A DNA stretch of 64,000 nucleotides from Gongronella butleri (Eukaryota; Mucoromycota; Mucoromycetes; Mucorales; Cunninghamellaceae), in assembly GCA_025201375.1 (NCBI GenBank), contig JAIWZP010000022.1:434001-498000 (forward strand). Reading direction: 5' to 3'. Positions 23,111 to 35,695 of the stretch are shown piece by piece (the stretch's first letter is position 1; each line of letters begins with the position of its first letter). The notes below the pieces were generated by a model. It saw nothing but the letters and a program-made list of their open reading frames with translations. It was not told the origin of the DNA and made no database searches. A program made the translations under genes and the position numbers.

Positions 23111-25239
23111 GTTGAAGAAAAAGAGAGGGAAAGATAAAAAAAAAAAAAAGGGCGGATGAGGGGAGGGGGTCGTCAAACTGATAAAAGGAACGGGAGGGGG
23201 ACAAAGAAGCGAAGAAAAAAAAACGAAAAAGAAAGAAAAAGGGGACGACGAGGGCTAAACGGGAGGGAAAAAAAAGGCTGAACGAGTGACTATGAAAGGA
23301 AAGGTGGAAAGAACAGTGGCCCTTTTTGTGTATTCAGGTGAGTGAAGGAAAGAATAAAAAAAAACAAAAACAAAAGAAAAAAGAAAAAGATCATCGAGCC
23401 GCGCACAAACAGGGAGTAGCTTATTATGGGAGGCCCGTTGCGGAGTGCAATTACAAAAATATTGCCTTGTGCGACAAGTCGATCCAGAACAGGCGTCGAA
23501 TTGCAAGAAAGCGACGACCACAGCAGAAAATGGGAATGCTACCTTTCCTTTTCAAGTGCCACCATGCCATGTTCTATCTGTATTAAACAAAAGGATACCT
23601 GGGAGGGAAAAAAAGCCAGCGTCCCTTTACCGGGGGACGGGGGGAGGCAAAAAGTGCATGAAATTGCAAAAAACAACTTAATTGCTCTGTGGAGTGCAGC
23701 CCAATTCGCGCCACCAATGGGGATGCAGGCTGACCGAAATGACGCGTGCGTGCGCGCTGTGCGAGCTTGCAATCTCAACAAAGTGATAAAATGATGAATG
23801 AACCGCATGTCCCTCCCCCCTCGCCCCCCATCCAATCGCTCGGTTCTCGGGGGGATCGTGTCCCATCAGCCCATCGCGCCGATGGGGGAGCCCAATGGCT
23901 GTGCACACACGCAAGTCCGCTCGGCCGCGTTCCTCTGAGTCCATCAAGGGCTCCATGGTCTCGCTCGGGCGATGCGGACCATGAGATGGGCACCCTTTTT
24001 TTTTTATTAACATTTTTATAATTTTGATGATTCCTCAGCATCGATTTCCGGTCTTGAGAAACGCAAGATGCTCCACCATGTTGGGCGTGCAGAACGCCGC
24101 TCAATGTGTGACAATTGATTAGAGTTTTTCCCGCATCCAATCAGCCGGGCGGCCGACGATGGCCAAGATCGAGCAAAGAGCCGCCCATCCCGCTACTTCG
24201 CGCCTTTTGCTCTTCCACAACGCGGTGCCCTAAAGTGACCCTGATCTCCCTTTTGCGGAACAACTCAATTCACATGGTCCTCTGCTTGTCAGGAGGAGCA
24301 CAACACCGACAACCTCAATGCCAAAAGGACAAAAAAAAAAAAAAAGGAATTAAAAGCCAGCCATATCTCTTTTTTTCCTTTCTCGCCTGCCATGACACCG
24401 ATCGCGTCAGTAACGTGATCAATCGCAAGCCGCGTCGTCGAATCCGCCTCTTTACACGGCCATCGCATCTTTCAAAAATGAAGAAACAAAAAAAAAAATG
24501 TCGCGACCCCCAGCCTAATTACGCGCGCACGCGCACCTCGACCGTGTGACTGACCAAATGAGGAGACGAGAGCAAAGCACGGCACGCTATCAAGGGTTGA
24601 TTAGCCTTTTTGTGTCACCGAGTGTCGCTGACAGCCGCATTGGCTAGTGAAATGGGGGGCCATGCATCCACCTGCCATCCGTGTGCCACCTTGGAATCGT
24701 CCGAGGTAGCTCAAAAGCGCACCGACCCCGGCAGACCACACTCTAAAAACAACCTTTTTCATCCACCATCGCCAACTTTGGATTGGCTTGTGTCCGCCAA
24801 AAAGTCCCTCGAGCTTTTCTTTTTCTTTTTGTTGGTTGCCGCATTGGCTTTTGCAACCCTGTGCACCATCCCGACCGACGACAATGAATGCAGGCGATCC
24901 TTTTCGGATACCCCACGCATCAAAAGAGCGACGAAAACAGACCAATTGGCATACGCGAAGCACATTCTTTTTCCAAAAGCGTACAGTTGCTCCGTGTCCG
25001 ACGCGACGACGCGCCGAAATCATCATCCAAATACATCAAAAGGAAAAAGGGCCAAGACAATGTGAAAACTTTTCGATGATCAGTTACACCGGGTACCAAA
25101 ACATCCAATTCATGCATTTTGGGTATTTTTATGCTTTGTCAATGGTGCTTCAGCGCCAGCGCTCCAAGCGTACAGCAACTGTTTTGGGCTCTTTTTACAA
25201 GCAAGTCGCGCACATGGTGCAATAAAAAAAGGACGATCC
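23111..25239. other. Long spacer with no accepted gene
   Basis: A/G-rich leader of the GT49 gene (23111-23280) then mixed sequence. 24600-25070 has gene-like GC content and a frame encoding a hydrophobic segment, but no suitable ATG. No RNA gene recognised. Confidence 0.4.
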
Positions 25240-26110
25240 ATTAGATGGTTGCCGAGAAAGAGCCGTTTGCCGCTATATTTCTGTTTTTGGATTACTCGCC
25301 AGTGAATTTACAATCTGCAAGGATCAAAAACTCATTGGATCAACGCTTCCAAGCCGTCTCGTTCTCGTGAGCCCACCTGCAGGGCGCTGTGCACACTGGA
25401 GGCCATTTTCGAAAATGGTGATTTTTCCTAGGGGTAGAGTCGAGGATGAGAAATCCATGAAATTTAGGTCCTCAGGTCGCCACGCCATTCAGCCACATGG
25501 TAAAGCACCGTGATTCACCGGCGAAAAGCAACTAAAAACCAAGGGTCCATCGCCTGTGTTCCGCGCAAAACGCAAAAATCTGCTATTTTTCGTCACAAGG
25601 TCATCTCAACGAAAAGTGCTTGTATCTCCAAGAAACGCATACCATCAGAAAGAGCGTCGCTTGTTGCGTACGTGACCATCAATGATCAAAGAAAAAAGTC
25701 ATTTTTGGCATCTTTGACACGGTTTGAAATTCATTATTAATTTTTGACGCGTCCTAAATCGCGTCAAACGTCGAGTTACACGCGCCGTGCCTGATCAAAT
25801 TTATGAGCCTGGCGCCACTCTTGCTAGTAGACGTTTCGGCGCGGCTCTGTGGACGCGGTTTTCCCTTGCAATTCGCGTTTGCAATTCAACCTAAAATTGC
25901 TCATTGCTCGTCAACCAGAAGTTGGAGGGCACTCTTTTTTCGTATTTTCCGTGGTTATGCCATGCTTTCCATCTTGTGTGCAAGTTCGGAGCGATTCTAA
26001 AGACCCAAGTATTCGATTTTGGTTTGGGAGCTCGACCACGACAAAATTTTGATTTGCGTGTTGCGCGCTCAAAATTGATCTGGAGCAGCCGCAAGTCGTA
26101 TCCCACTAGT
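25240..26110 (-). repeat. Dispersed repeat family A, copy 2 (inverted relative to copy 1)
   Basis: The reverse complement aligns with 3700-4620 over almost its whole length, e.g. CATGGCATAACCACGGA, ACACGCAAATCAAAATTT, GACGAGCA.TG.GCAATTTTAG. The shared open frame toward CKFG.IL.T..FDF.L.AR is present in both copies. Confidence 0.75.
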
Positions 26111-26814
26111 GTTCTGGCTCGCCAGTTCACATCGAGACAAGTTTCAGGCACTCAAACATCATAGGCTTGTGAGGCACAGTATGACTTTTTCTAAAACATG
26201 ACCACCTCTATATCAGCCCCATGACGACGTGGTTCAATCGGTCCCAAAATTTGAACAATGGATGGCTGGCACAACACTTTTCCGGTGTCCGAGGTTTTTT
26301 CGGTCAAAGGGAAGTGCAACCCTACGATATGACTCTTTTAGTTAAAATTTGCCAAACATACTTATTGATGACCTTGCATCCTGCTGTCAACCCTGTGTTT
26401 TCTTTAGTCACAGGCCGCACCTGGCTTTTATCTTTCAAATGAGGGTCCGTCGTGGTATGCTTTGCTTAGCAGTGCTGCTGGGAAAAATGCGTTTTAACGC
26501 GATTTGCACATTTTTGCCGTCGATTGGGCTACGATACACAGCCTCGTTTACTCATTGTGCACCACACCATGTTGTACGTCATGCACCGCATGTTCTGGAC
26601 TATCATAATTTTTTCATCAAAGCTGAGCATCATTTACTTTCTGCAAAACCATTCTCGCCGAGAGACGAGCCTAAAATGGTTAGATCGCGAGTCCTTTTTT
26701 GACCTAATTCCAACGCATTGATCATTTAGAGAGGGAATGAGGTGGAGATCTGATTTGTCTCGACACTCAAAAAGAAACAAAAAAAGAAGATTTTCTCTCC
26801 TTTTTTTTGGCTTT
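26111..26814. other. Spacer downstream of AdoMetDC, no gene seen
   Basis: Contains short ORFs only. 26750-26814 is the 3' flank of AdoMetDC. Confidence 0.4.
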
Positions 26815-28263
26815 TTATTTCTTAACATAATGGCCATAGACCAAGTCGTAGCCGTCGAATTCATAAAGAATGCGGTCGGTACGGTTGTAGCCCTTTTTCT
26901 CGCTCATGGCGCGGATCATGCGGCGGTGACGGTGGCCATCGGGGATGTGGGACGAGAAAAAAGTGACTGTGAAGCAAGCGGGATCAAAGATGTGGATGAC
27001 CTGGCGGACGAGCTGGTCAATGGGATCCTCATCCTTGTGCGCGGCAGGATGGGAGGCGGAGACGGGTATATTGGTTTCAAACGAGGCATAGGAGCACTCG
27101 GGCTCCGGGGTGACGTGGAATGTGAAATAGCGATCCTGCCACAAGCCATTGCTCGAGTAGCCGCAAGGCTCAAACAGGAACGAGTCAATGTCAGCCGAAG
27201 GGTACAGCTTGTCGATGCCGGTCATGCGATCGACATTGCGTCCGCCCTCGATCCCCGTGGGTGCACCGGCCTGCTGGTAGAACCGCTCCATGTTCTTTGG
27301 GTTCAGCTTGGTCATGAGAATCTCCACCGTCTGGTCCTCCACGCCAAGCGATCGAATCCCAAAAGGAGAAACCTTGAAATCGTCACACTCGTCGTCGCTG
27401 CTGCGGTTCGGCGTGCAGTAGCCGCTGTCAAGGATCGCCTGCTCGTGCATCTCACGGTCCAAATGAGGTTGAAACGGCTGTCCGCGCTCGTGCAGCACGT
27501 CGTCGCTGCCCTCATCGTCATTGGCCTCGCGCGTCATGTAAAGATGCCAATGGTCGCCTTGCACATTGCCAATCTTGTACGCCGAGCCGTCATCTAATCA
27601 AAAAATAATGAAAAGAATGAGAAATTGAGCGCCATCAATTGCGTGACCAAGGGCGATTTTTTTTTACCAAAGTAGCGGTCCAGAAACTCGACTTCCTCCT
27701 CCCACGACGTGTGCGGTGCGACCTGGCGCTCGGGAAACATAAACGCCTTGCGCGAATAAAAGACGCGCCACACCTTTTGGAACGCGCAATATTCTTTGGC
27801 AATGGCCAAGATGCGCGGCACAGACAACAGAGGCGTCGTCGTGCCGCATGTCTTGATGATCATCTTGTGTGGGTAAACAAACATCGACGATTCGCTGCGC
27901 GAGAAAAAAAAATTAAAAAAAAGAGCGGATCAGCGTCCATTGACTTGAAAATGGATCTGTTTCCTCAATTTTTTTTTTTTTTTTTTACCTGAGCAGGTAC
28001 GCATGAACGTGATCGTGCTTGATGACATTGAGCACGGTGCACTTTACAATGGCGAGCATGTTTTCCCAGACGGCACGGGGGACGGAAAACAAGCCACGAT
28101 CCTTGGTGACGTGCTGATGGGCCATGACACGCTCAGCCGAGGGCGAGAACCAGATTTCCATGAGCTTCTCGGGGCCCTCAAAGGCGCCCTCGCAGATCGA
28201 GTAATTTTCACCAGCGGCACAGGCGTCAAGCGCCAGATCTTGCGAAGTGATGGCTGCTACCAT
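26815..28263 (-). CDS. SPE2: S-adenosylmethionine decarboxylase proenzyme
   Basis: Makes decarboxylated AdoMet, the aminopropyl donor for spermidine and spermine synthesis, in the cytosol. Three exons, 28263-27989, 27894-27668 and 27593-26815, encode 426 residues. Motifs: [12 protein letters not shown] near the N-terminus; [14 protein letters not shown], where the chain self-cleaves before the second Ser (about Ser94) to form the pyruvoyl cofactor; CGTTT with the catalytic Cys. The Ser codon opening SESS is itself split by intron 1 (AG|C). Exon 3 holds the beta-sheet core with GYSSNG and [14 protein letters not shown]. Length is slightly above the yeast enzyme because of inserts around residues 190-240. 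The start could lie in an unseen upstream exon, since the first 25 residues are poorly conserved. Confidence 0.95.
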
Positions 28264-30392
28264 TGAATTGAATCAAAACGAGATAGTGGGTGGGTGGGGG
28301 ATGAAAAGAGGGGACGGGGCAAAAAGATGCCAAAAGAACAGAGAGAGTGGGGAGTGGGGGGTGGTATAAGGTGGGGAGGTGTTAGGGCGGACGGAAGCGG
28401 GGCACAGTAACCTGGCGAAAGGGTTGTGGCTTCGGTGACAAAGGCTTGGTTTCTGAAGACGTGGTGGAAAAAGAAGGGGGCAAAAAGACGAGACGGTGTG
28501 TTTTAGTTTGTTTTTGATTAACAAAGAATCTCTTTTTTTCTTAAACTAAGAAAAAAAAAACGAAACACACGCAAGAAAAGAAAAAAAACACAAAGTGGGT
28601 TAAAGGGAAGAAGAGAAAAAAGAAAAAGAAAAAAAAAAAAAAGAAGACGCTAAAATGCTTTATTTCACGGCCAGAAAAGGAATGAAAAAAATTTTTGCGT
28701 GTCTGTCATTGGTGGGCCATGCCTGCTCCTTCCACTGTCCGATTGGGATGGCGACAGGGGAACACGCACGGGTTGACATCTCGTGGGCAAAACGTAGCGA
28801 GCCATTCAAATGCAATTGAAAACCACGACATGGATCTGTCATGGGCCCCTGTCAAGAACGCCACGCTCTCGCTTTTGGTTTCATGCATCGATCTGCGCGC
28901 ATCTGTGAGCTATTTGTTTATATATTTACCCCTTTTTTTTCAATTGCTCCACAGCGTGAACGAGCAGTCCATGATTGGTTGAAACTCAGAGAGCGGGGCA
29001 ACATGAGTCATTCATGCATTTTGAACCGCTTTTGCCCTTTTTTGCCTTTTTTTTTTCCTACGACTATGCAAGGAAAAAATAAGTTGACGCGTCGATGCAA
29101 AGCGTCTTTGTCTTGCATGGATGGGTGGACGAATGTAGAGCGAATTGAGCCTGACGCACTGCGTGAGGGATGCCAGTGACCATATCACAGCTTGTGTTCA
29201 AGGTGTAAAAAAGCATTTTACGAGAAAAAGACGCGTCGAGCGAGTGAAACCAAAGCTGATGCCGATCATGGCGATCGCTCTGGGATTGATGGGATATCGA
29301 GCAACAGTGCCCATTGGTAAAAGAAAGGAAAAAAAACGAAAGCAAGCGCCACAGTGCCAATTGTGGTCCTTTTTGCGGCTAATAGGCAGGTGAGGGATCG
29401 ACTTGACGTTACACGTGGCTTTTGATGCCTCGCAGTCATCCGCCCCATCGATGTAAGCGGAACTTTCAATGGGGTCGTACAATCGATGGTGAGAATTCCA
29501 AATTCCCGCTCTGTGGGTGAGCTTTTCATGTGAAATGGGTTGTGGTGGATCCCTTGTCCATGATATCCTGCCCAACTAGCACCTCGTGGACGAGCACCGT
29601 GTGGCAAAGGAAGAAGAAAATAAAAATAATGAAAAAAAAAAGAGTTCATCGCGATCTTGTCCCTTTGTTTTTCTGCCTCTGCCCCAATCTTAATTCAAGG
29701 GTTGTCATCCATCTTACCCTAGAGATGAAAGATGACGGTCATACCATTGGCCTCGGGAACGGGCAAGAAAAAAAGATGAAAACCTGATAAACATAGTGTG
29801 AAAACAGGGGGCAACGCGATCTTTTTTTTTTTTTTTGTGCGCGATCGATACCCGCGATCGTCATGTTAACAGACTTTGTGCACCACTTTTAACAAGTTCA
29901 ATTTCCAGTTGGGCAGGTAGGACCCACGCGAAACCCTCTTGGCGCTATGCCAATTTGCAGAAAAAAAAAACGCCGCTTGTACACAATCACAGGCACAACA
30001 CGCGATGGTTCACAAGAGACGGAGAGATGAACGATTGTACACCTCGTCGGGCTGATTCCCAACGAGTGGAACCTCACGACCCCGGCGCTTGTTATGATCT
30101 CGCAAAAGGAAAGGACGTGGAACAAGATGAAACTTTAAGCTGCCAGGCGCGCTATTGCCCAAATCGGGTGCGGTGCGCACTGAGAACATTCGCCCGCCCG
30201 AGAAAAAATGTAATCAAGTCAACACACATATACGGCCATGGACCTTTTTGCTAGTCAATATGCTCACTCATCCTGGCTAAGCCCAAGAGAAATAAAAAAA
30301 AGGTTTGTCTCTCTCTCTTTTCTCCTTATTTTTTTGCTTTCTTTCCCCGGATCTCCTTGCCTTCCTTGTTATTCTGTGACCCCCTGGCGGCA
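28264..30392. other. Divergent spacer between AdoMetDC and C2H2 genes
   Basis: G-rich/T-rich leader of AdoMetDC followed by 1.7 kb without recognised genes. Fungal AdoMetDC leaders can be regulatory, but I found no convincing upstream ORF with an ATG. Confidence 0.45.
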
Positions 30393-30911
30393 ATGCACGC
30401 TTCGCCCGCGCCATTCAGCACAAAATCATCGCGTCAGTACCCATGTTTGCACTGTAACAAGGTCTTTAGCAGGCCAAGCTCGCTCCAGTCGCACGTCTAC
30501 ACACATACCGGCGAAAAGCCATACAGGTGCACCGCGTAAGTCTAGAAAAAAAAAAAGAAAACAGGTCTCACAAATGGACGATCGACGTGCGCAGAGCCAC
30601 AAACCATTGATTTTTCTTTTTTTTTTTTTTTTTTTTTTTGTCGCAGTCCAGGATGCAGCAAAGGTTTTGCAGTGCCAAGCAATTTGCGCAGACACCAACG
30701 CGTACACCAAAAGCCATCTGTCAATGTACGGTGTACGCCCGAACAGCGGGTCAAACAAGTTCAGGCACTGATGATGAAACACGAACAACAGCAACAATTG
30801 GACCATGTTTCCGACCTGGCCACCCCACCACCAACTCCATCCAAGGCCCAGCAGCACCAACAACACCAGCAGCAGGACCAACATTCCTTGTCTCACCCCC
30901 ACCCTTTGTAA
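30393..30911 (+). CDS. Small two-finger C2H2 zinc-finger protein
   Basis: Exons 30393-30535 and 30647-30911 encode 135 residues. The ATG at 30393 (MHASPAPFS) is the first in frame. Finger 1 is [19 protein letters not shown]; the linker [10 protein letters not shown] leads into finger 2 (C.PGCSKGF..PSNLRRH), which is split by the intron after the first Cys of the pair. Linker and spacing are those of DNA-binding C2H2 fingers, so a sequence-specific transcription factor is likely. The rest is Gln/His/Pro-rich and disordered. The intron has a T25-type polypyrimidine tract. Target genes unknown; fingers resemble those of fungal regulators with tandem TGEKPY linkers. Confidence 0.85.
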
Positions 30912-31264
30912 ATAATTCCACTTTATCCATTTTCTCTCCTGTTTCCTGACATTTTGCACATCCTTCCCTCCTTCTCAGTGTTTTCTTTTCACTGTTTCAG
31001 CATGGCTACGGCTCTCTTTTTTTATTTCTCATTACCTGTCACCCCCCCCCAATGGCTTCTTCAATAAAGGCGTGATTCTCTCTTTTTTTTAATATTTTGA
31101 GCAAAAACAATGAGACATGGATGGAGAGGTTGAGGGGGGAGGAATCAAGAGTGACGGGCATTTCTAGTCAAAGAGGCGTGTTCATTGGTGTCCAATCTAA
31201 AGGATAAAAAAAAAAGGGGGATGAGCTCGGGCCTTTTTTCCGCTTTTTTACGTTAAAATTCAAC
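30912..31264. other. Convergent 3' spacer
   Basis: Lies between the C2H2 stop and the PTM1-like stop; holds an AATAAA at 31063-31068 on the plus strand, about 150 nt after the C2H2 stop. Confidence 0.55.
31063..31068 (+). terminator. Polyadenylation signal AATAAA of the C2H2 gene
   Basis: Consensus hexamer on the coding strand followed by a T-rich stretch. Confidence 0.5.
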
Positions 31265-33387
31265 TCACGTGTCGTCATCCTCATCGTCGCTCTCTTGGAC
31301 GTGTAGCAACGCACCCTCAGGATGGTCGTCGTATCGCTTTGAATCATTGTGACCGTTGCCATTGGGGGGTGGTGAATAGGCCGGCGGGCTGTGTGGCTGT
31401 TGATGCGTGGCATCGCGGTCATGGTGGACCGTGACAAGCTGAACACGCTCGCCGTGCTCATCGTCGCTTAAATCGTCGCCAAGCTCAAAGAGACCCGTGT
31501 CGTCGTCGTCGTCCTTGCCGCCATTGGCGTCGCGCAGCCGTTGCTCAAGGTCCAATGCCTCTTCTTCATCTTGGCTGATCTGCTCGAGCCCATAGCGTCG
31601 GTTGTTCTCGGTCGGTCGCCACAAAATGATGATCACCAGGAACACCGCAAGGTACAGGATGTTCAACATGCCGTCCAGCATGAACCAGCGCCACTTCCAA
31701 TTACGCGCACCCCAGTCCGCGCTCTTGCGGTCGCTAAATGCAAACATGTTGGCAATAAAAATCACCACCACCATGATCACGGAGAACACAAGCAAGCGGA
31801 ACAACCGGCGGTACATTAGCGCTTTGACGTGCTGCTTGCGTAACTCTAGAAAAAAAAAAAGAGTCGTGGTCAGTCGCACAAAAAAAAAAAAACCATTTGG
31901 CACCCTCATCCTTTTTTTTTTTTCTGCCCATGGCTCTTGTCCTACCAAGTGTGTTGAGCGTCGATGTGATGGAATTGAGCGTCCAAATGTAAAAGGCGGT
32001 CATGGTGATGGACAATGGGAAGATGACAAGCAGCACAAGGAACCCTGCGGTCTCGGGTGACAACAACATCGTGCCCAGCGAGTAAATGACGCCAAAAAAG
32101 AAGTGTGTGCACGCCAAAATCACACATTTCTTCATCATTGGGCCCAGGGATGGCCTAAAACAAGAAGAAAAAGGGTAAGACGCGTGTTTTTTTTTTTGGC
32201 CCATTCGGGGCCCAATTGCTGATGACGCGCTTACTTGACGACACTGTAGCCCATGCAGACAATCAAGAGCATGAAGAACGAGATGCTTGTGCGGCCGGAA
32301 TTGAGCAGCGCGACGAGCGCCAAGAGCAGATACGACGGCGAGCCGGTCTGGTTGTACGCCTCCCAAAAGCCCCAATTGAACGCCATCTCCACGCACAGAT
32401 ACGCAATCGCGCACGACAAAAAGTGCTGCACAGGAAGCACATCGTCCCAATACCGGTAGCATTGCACACCCCAATACAGACCAACACCAACATATACAAG
32501 CGCCAAAACACCGTACAACTGATTTGATAAAAAAAAAGCGTGAGAAACCCACTTTTTTTTTTTTACGCGTTGCCGCGCGCGTGCAAGAAACTTTACCACG
32601 AGCTTGGGATAGTCGACCGCCGGCAGTTCACCATAGGGGAAGCGCCACTCGACCCAGGCCTCAAAATAGGTACCATTAGAGCCGCCGGACGTGGGGATGA
32701 TGGCGACACAGTAGTAGCCCGTGTCCTCGACCTTGTAGAGAGCGGCCTTGGTGATAGTGCCGTTGAGAGCAACGCTTGATGTGACAATTGACTCGCCCGC
32801 TGTATTTTGATTGATCAAAAACTGACCTTCCTGATCTTTTGTGCAAAATCCTTGGCTGATCGTCTGCTCGTCGCAAATGTACTCAATCTAAGCGGTGTAA
32901 AAAAGAGGCGTGAGGCGTCAGTGGCCCGCAGACGCGCAATGTTTTGCCATGGCACGCCTTTTTACCTTGTGCGTGACATTGCTGTAGCGACCAATGGCAT
33001 TGAAATCATCCCATTCATAGATCAATAAAGCTGCAGAGCCATGCGACTTGTCACCAAAGGTTACTGAGGATTAAAAAAAGACGGCATTAACCCACAGATT
33101 GTTGACACGTTGCCCTTTTTGGACGTTTGGACGTTTACCTTCAATAAAAGGCGTTGACCCGCCAGGAATAGATTGTTGGCTCCACACACCCGAGCAAGAG
33201 GTAGCATAATAGTCATCGCTTGACTAATACAGCAAAGCGAAAAAGCAACAGTAAGCAACAGACCACCATGGAAACGAAAAAAAAAAGAAAGGGGGTTTAC
33301 CAGATAGACTTCCTCCGTCTTGGCATAAAGCACAAAGATGAGGAGCAGTGCGACCAGATAGCGCGTACAGGAGGTCGCAAGAGCCAT
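31265..33387 (-). CDS. PTM1/TMEM87/GPR107-type 7-TM protein (lung seven transmembrane receptor fold)
   Basis: Seven exons, 33387-33301, 33223-33139, 33063-32966, 32887-32597, 32518-32235, 32154-31946 and 31845-31265, encode 544 residues. Signal peptide in exon 1, a cysteine-containing luminal domain (WSQQSIPGG, YEWDDFNAIG, CDEQTISQGFC, GYYCVAI), then seven TM spans starting at YGVLALVYVGVGLYWG and including AFNWGFWEAYN and MGYSVVKPSLG. The cytosolic tail is acidic and His/Pro-rich. The fold is that of Ptm1, TMEM87 and GPR107, Golgi/endosome proteins used in membrane trafficking. Intron 4 (32519-32596) is 78 nt with no stop, so retention would add 26 residues. All junctions keep frame. Divergent from NRK1 across a repeat block. 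Confidence 0.9.
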
Positions 33388-33639
33388 GTTTAATACGCAA
33401 GTGGAAGAGAAAATAAACAGGACAAGTGCAAAATATGAAAAAAATAAAGTGAAAAGGGGGCAAACACAAAGAACAAGGAGTGGAAAAGAGAAGCACAAGA
33501 AAAAAAAAAAAAGAAGCATGATAGTCTCGGCGCACCTTTTATGGACCCGCGCCGCCAGAAATTCTAAGCCCGCGCGCGTTCGCTTTGTGCCGTTGTTGTA
33601 CGTTTTGCCTCATCATTGTGAAATCTCGCCTCCAAGCTC

Positions 33640-34440
33640 CCTCCCAGCATAATGGAGCAAGAACGAGCTCAAATGACAGATATGATAGAGTCAATCATCA
33701 ACATTAAATGGAGGAATCACGCCAGAATTGTTCAAAATGGACAAACTCTTACTACTCCCATTTTGCTGAGCGCATCATCTGGATTTTGTTCATCGGGTCC
33801 TATATTTCAGTTAGAGGATGCTGAACACAAAAGGCTATGATAATGATGTCAAGTTTTCTCAGAAATCGGAATGCTCAGTCCTGAAAAAATGCATTTTGCT
33901 TGAATCAGGGCCAAATCGACCCCGTGAAGGCTAATTCGACGAGATGTCGACGCGATGTCTCCAAACCGCAAGCGCTTTTACCGCGTTTGGCCGCTGATTT
34001 ATTTGAGGTGACTCTCACGTCGGGGCGATTAGCCGCTGCAGCTGTACGAGACCAAATGGTGCCGAACTGCCGATCTTACCTCTTTACGCCTATGAAACTG
34101 GCGCTTCATCAGAAATTTCTTGCTCATTTGGTCCCGAATTTGGACCAGTTGACGGTAGACCCCAATTCTTCAGCGGCGCTAATTTTTTTTCGCGAGTCGG
34201 ATAACTCAGTCTCGAAAAATCTTGAGATCCGTGTTTTCTAGTGAAAACCAGCGCCAAATAATATTTTACGCGTTCCTCCCGAGTCCTGATGATGAGCTTG
34301 ACATCTAGCTCCAGTTTAAACCAGAGGATGCTGTACTTGAACTTAAAAATTCTTTGATGATTCCAAGTTTTTTTTTTTTTTTTGGAAATCGGATCAAAAA
34401 ATATCATAAACAGTCTTGAGAAGTCTCGAGAATTTTGGTC
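33640..34440 (+). repeat. Repeat family C, single unit
   Basis: Aligns with 55260-55760 and 61940-62330: TTCATC.GGTCCTATATTT, ATCAGGGCCAAATC, GAAGGCTAA.TCG.CGAGA, AAGCGCTTTTACCGCGTTT, CCTATGAAACTGGCGCT, TTTGGACCAG.TGA.GGTA, ACCAGCGCCAAA.AATATTT. Non-coding in all frames. Confidence 0.75.
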
Positions 34441-34560
34441 GAGATGTTGAAAACCAGAGGTTCATTGAGTCATTATTGTGTACAGTAGATGAATTCAAAA
34501 TATCGACATTTTCACAAATTCAGCAGTACAGCAAAAAGTATCGAAGAAACGTACGGGGTC
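34441..34560 (+). repeat. Repeat family B, short copy 2
   Basis: GTTGAAAACCAGAG, TTGAGTCATT, GATGAATTCAAAATATCGA and TTTTCACAAATTCAGCA match the 3' half of the B copies at 15200 and 62550. It directly follows a C unit, as at 61940-62665, and ends about 85 bp before the NRK1 start. Confidence 0.65.
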
Positions 34561-34645
34561 AAAGGGCATTCCATAAAAGGCACATGTGTCTTTGCCCCGC
34601 CGGACAATTTGCGCAGCTCTTTTTTTCCTTTTGTTCTTGTTCCTG

Positions 34646-35599
34646 ATGCGAGTGGTCACCGTTGGTATCAGGTAAACGTGCACTTTATACGTTTTATTTT
34701 TAATTTACGCGCCTCACACGTCGCTTTTCTATGCTTTACAGTGGCCCCAGCTGCTCGGGCAAGACAGTAAGACTCATCCACGCGTCTTTTCTCCTTGCTT
34801 ACTCGTTTTTTTTTTTTTAAAAAAAAAATGGCAGACGATTACGCGTGTGCTGCAGCAACTCGTGAAACACTCGCTTGTCGTGTACCAGGACGACTATTTC
34901 AAAGTAAAAACAGCACGGAGAGACCGATAAAAAAGAGGAGAAGGGTTGGTTTACGCCAAGTTTTCCCTTTTTTTTTTTTTTTTTTTTTTTTGTTTTTAGG
35001 CGTCTGACATCCCGATTGATCCTGTTTCGCAATTGGAGAATTGGGATTGCCCCGAGGCGCTTGACTTTGAGGGCTTTGTGGCGACGATTAAACACGTGCA
35101 GGTGCACGGGCGGCTGCCGGACGGATACAAGTCCAACGAGGTGGAAAACACGCACGATGGGTCTGGACAGATCACAGCGCCCTGGCTGGATACGTGGCGT
35201 CGGCAATACGCGCTCACGCATCCGGACGATGAAAAGGAAGACGACACGCTGTGGCTGATTGTCGACGGGTTCATGCTCTTGTCGGATGAGCGCGTGCAAG
35301 CGCTGTTGGACCACCGGTTTTTCGTGACCGCGTCGTACGCGACGCTCAAGACGCGGCGCAGCGCGCGACAGGGGTACCACACGCTCGAAGGCTATTGGAC
35401 AGACCCGCCAGGCTATTTCGACGCGATCGTGTGGCCCGAGTACCTGCGTGCACACAAGCACCTCCTCGACAATGGCCAAAACCCATTGCCCACCGCAACC
35501 ACGGGCATCGTGGTCATTGACACGGACAAATTAGCCATCCACGATGCCATTGATACCGCACTCTGCACCCTGTGGCCGCTTGCCAATCCCCCATCCTAG
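34646..35599 (+). CDS. NRK1: Nicotinamide riboside kinase
   Basis: Phosphorylates nicotinamide riboside to NMN with ATP, a salvage route to NAD, in the cytosol. Exons 34646-34671, 34742-34766, 34835-34903 and 35000-35599 encode 239 residues, the usual size. The first two tiny exons join to MRVVTVGISGPSCSGKT, a P-loop with GPSCSGKT at residues 10-17. YQDDYFK (substrate Asp) closes exon 3, then IPIDP and NWDCPEALDF follow, and IVDGFMLL plus the lid RRSARQGY and YWTDPPGYFDAIVWPEY complete the family pattern. The 25-nt second exon is unusually short, and intron 3 ends in a T22 run. Promoter space is narrow because repeats C and B end about 85 bp upstream. Confidence 0.93.
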
Positions 35600-35695
35600 A
35601 TGATTACTTTTTTTTTTGATGGGAAAACGTGTATTTATGTACAAGCGATGCTAAATTCTACAAGAAATGGGATCTATTTTTTTTTCGGTGAAAAC

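Noticed and set aside
24610..25065. Frame with a hydrophobic segment resembling a signal peptide
   Set aside because: No ATG in the right place and no splice sites supporting an upstream exon.
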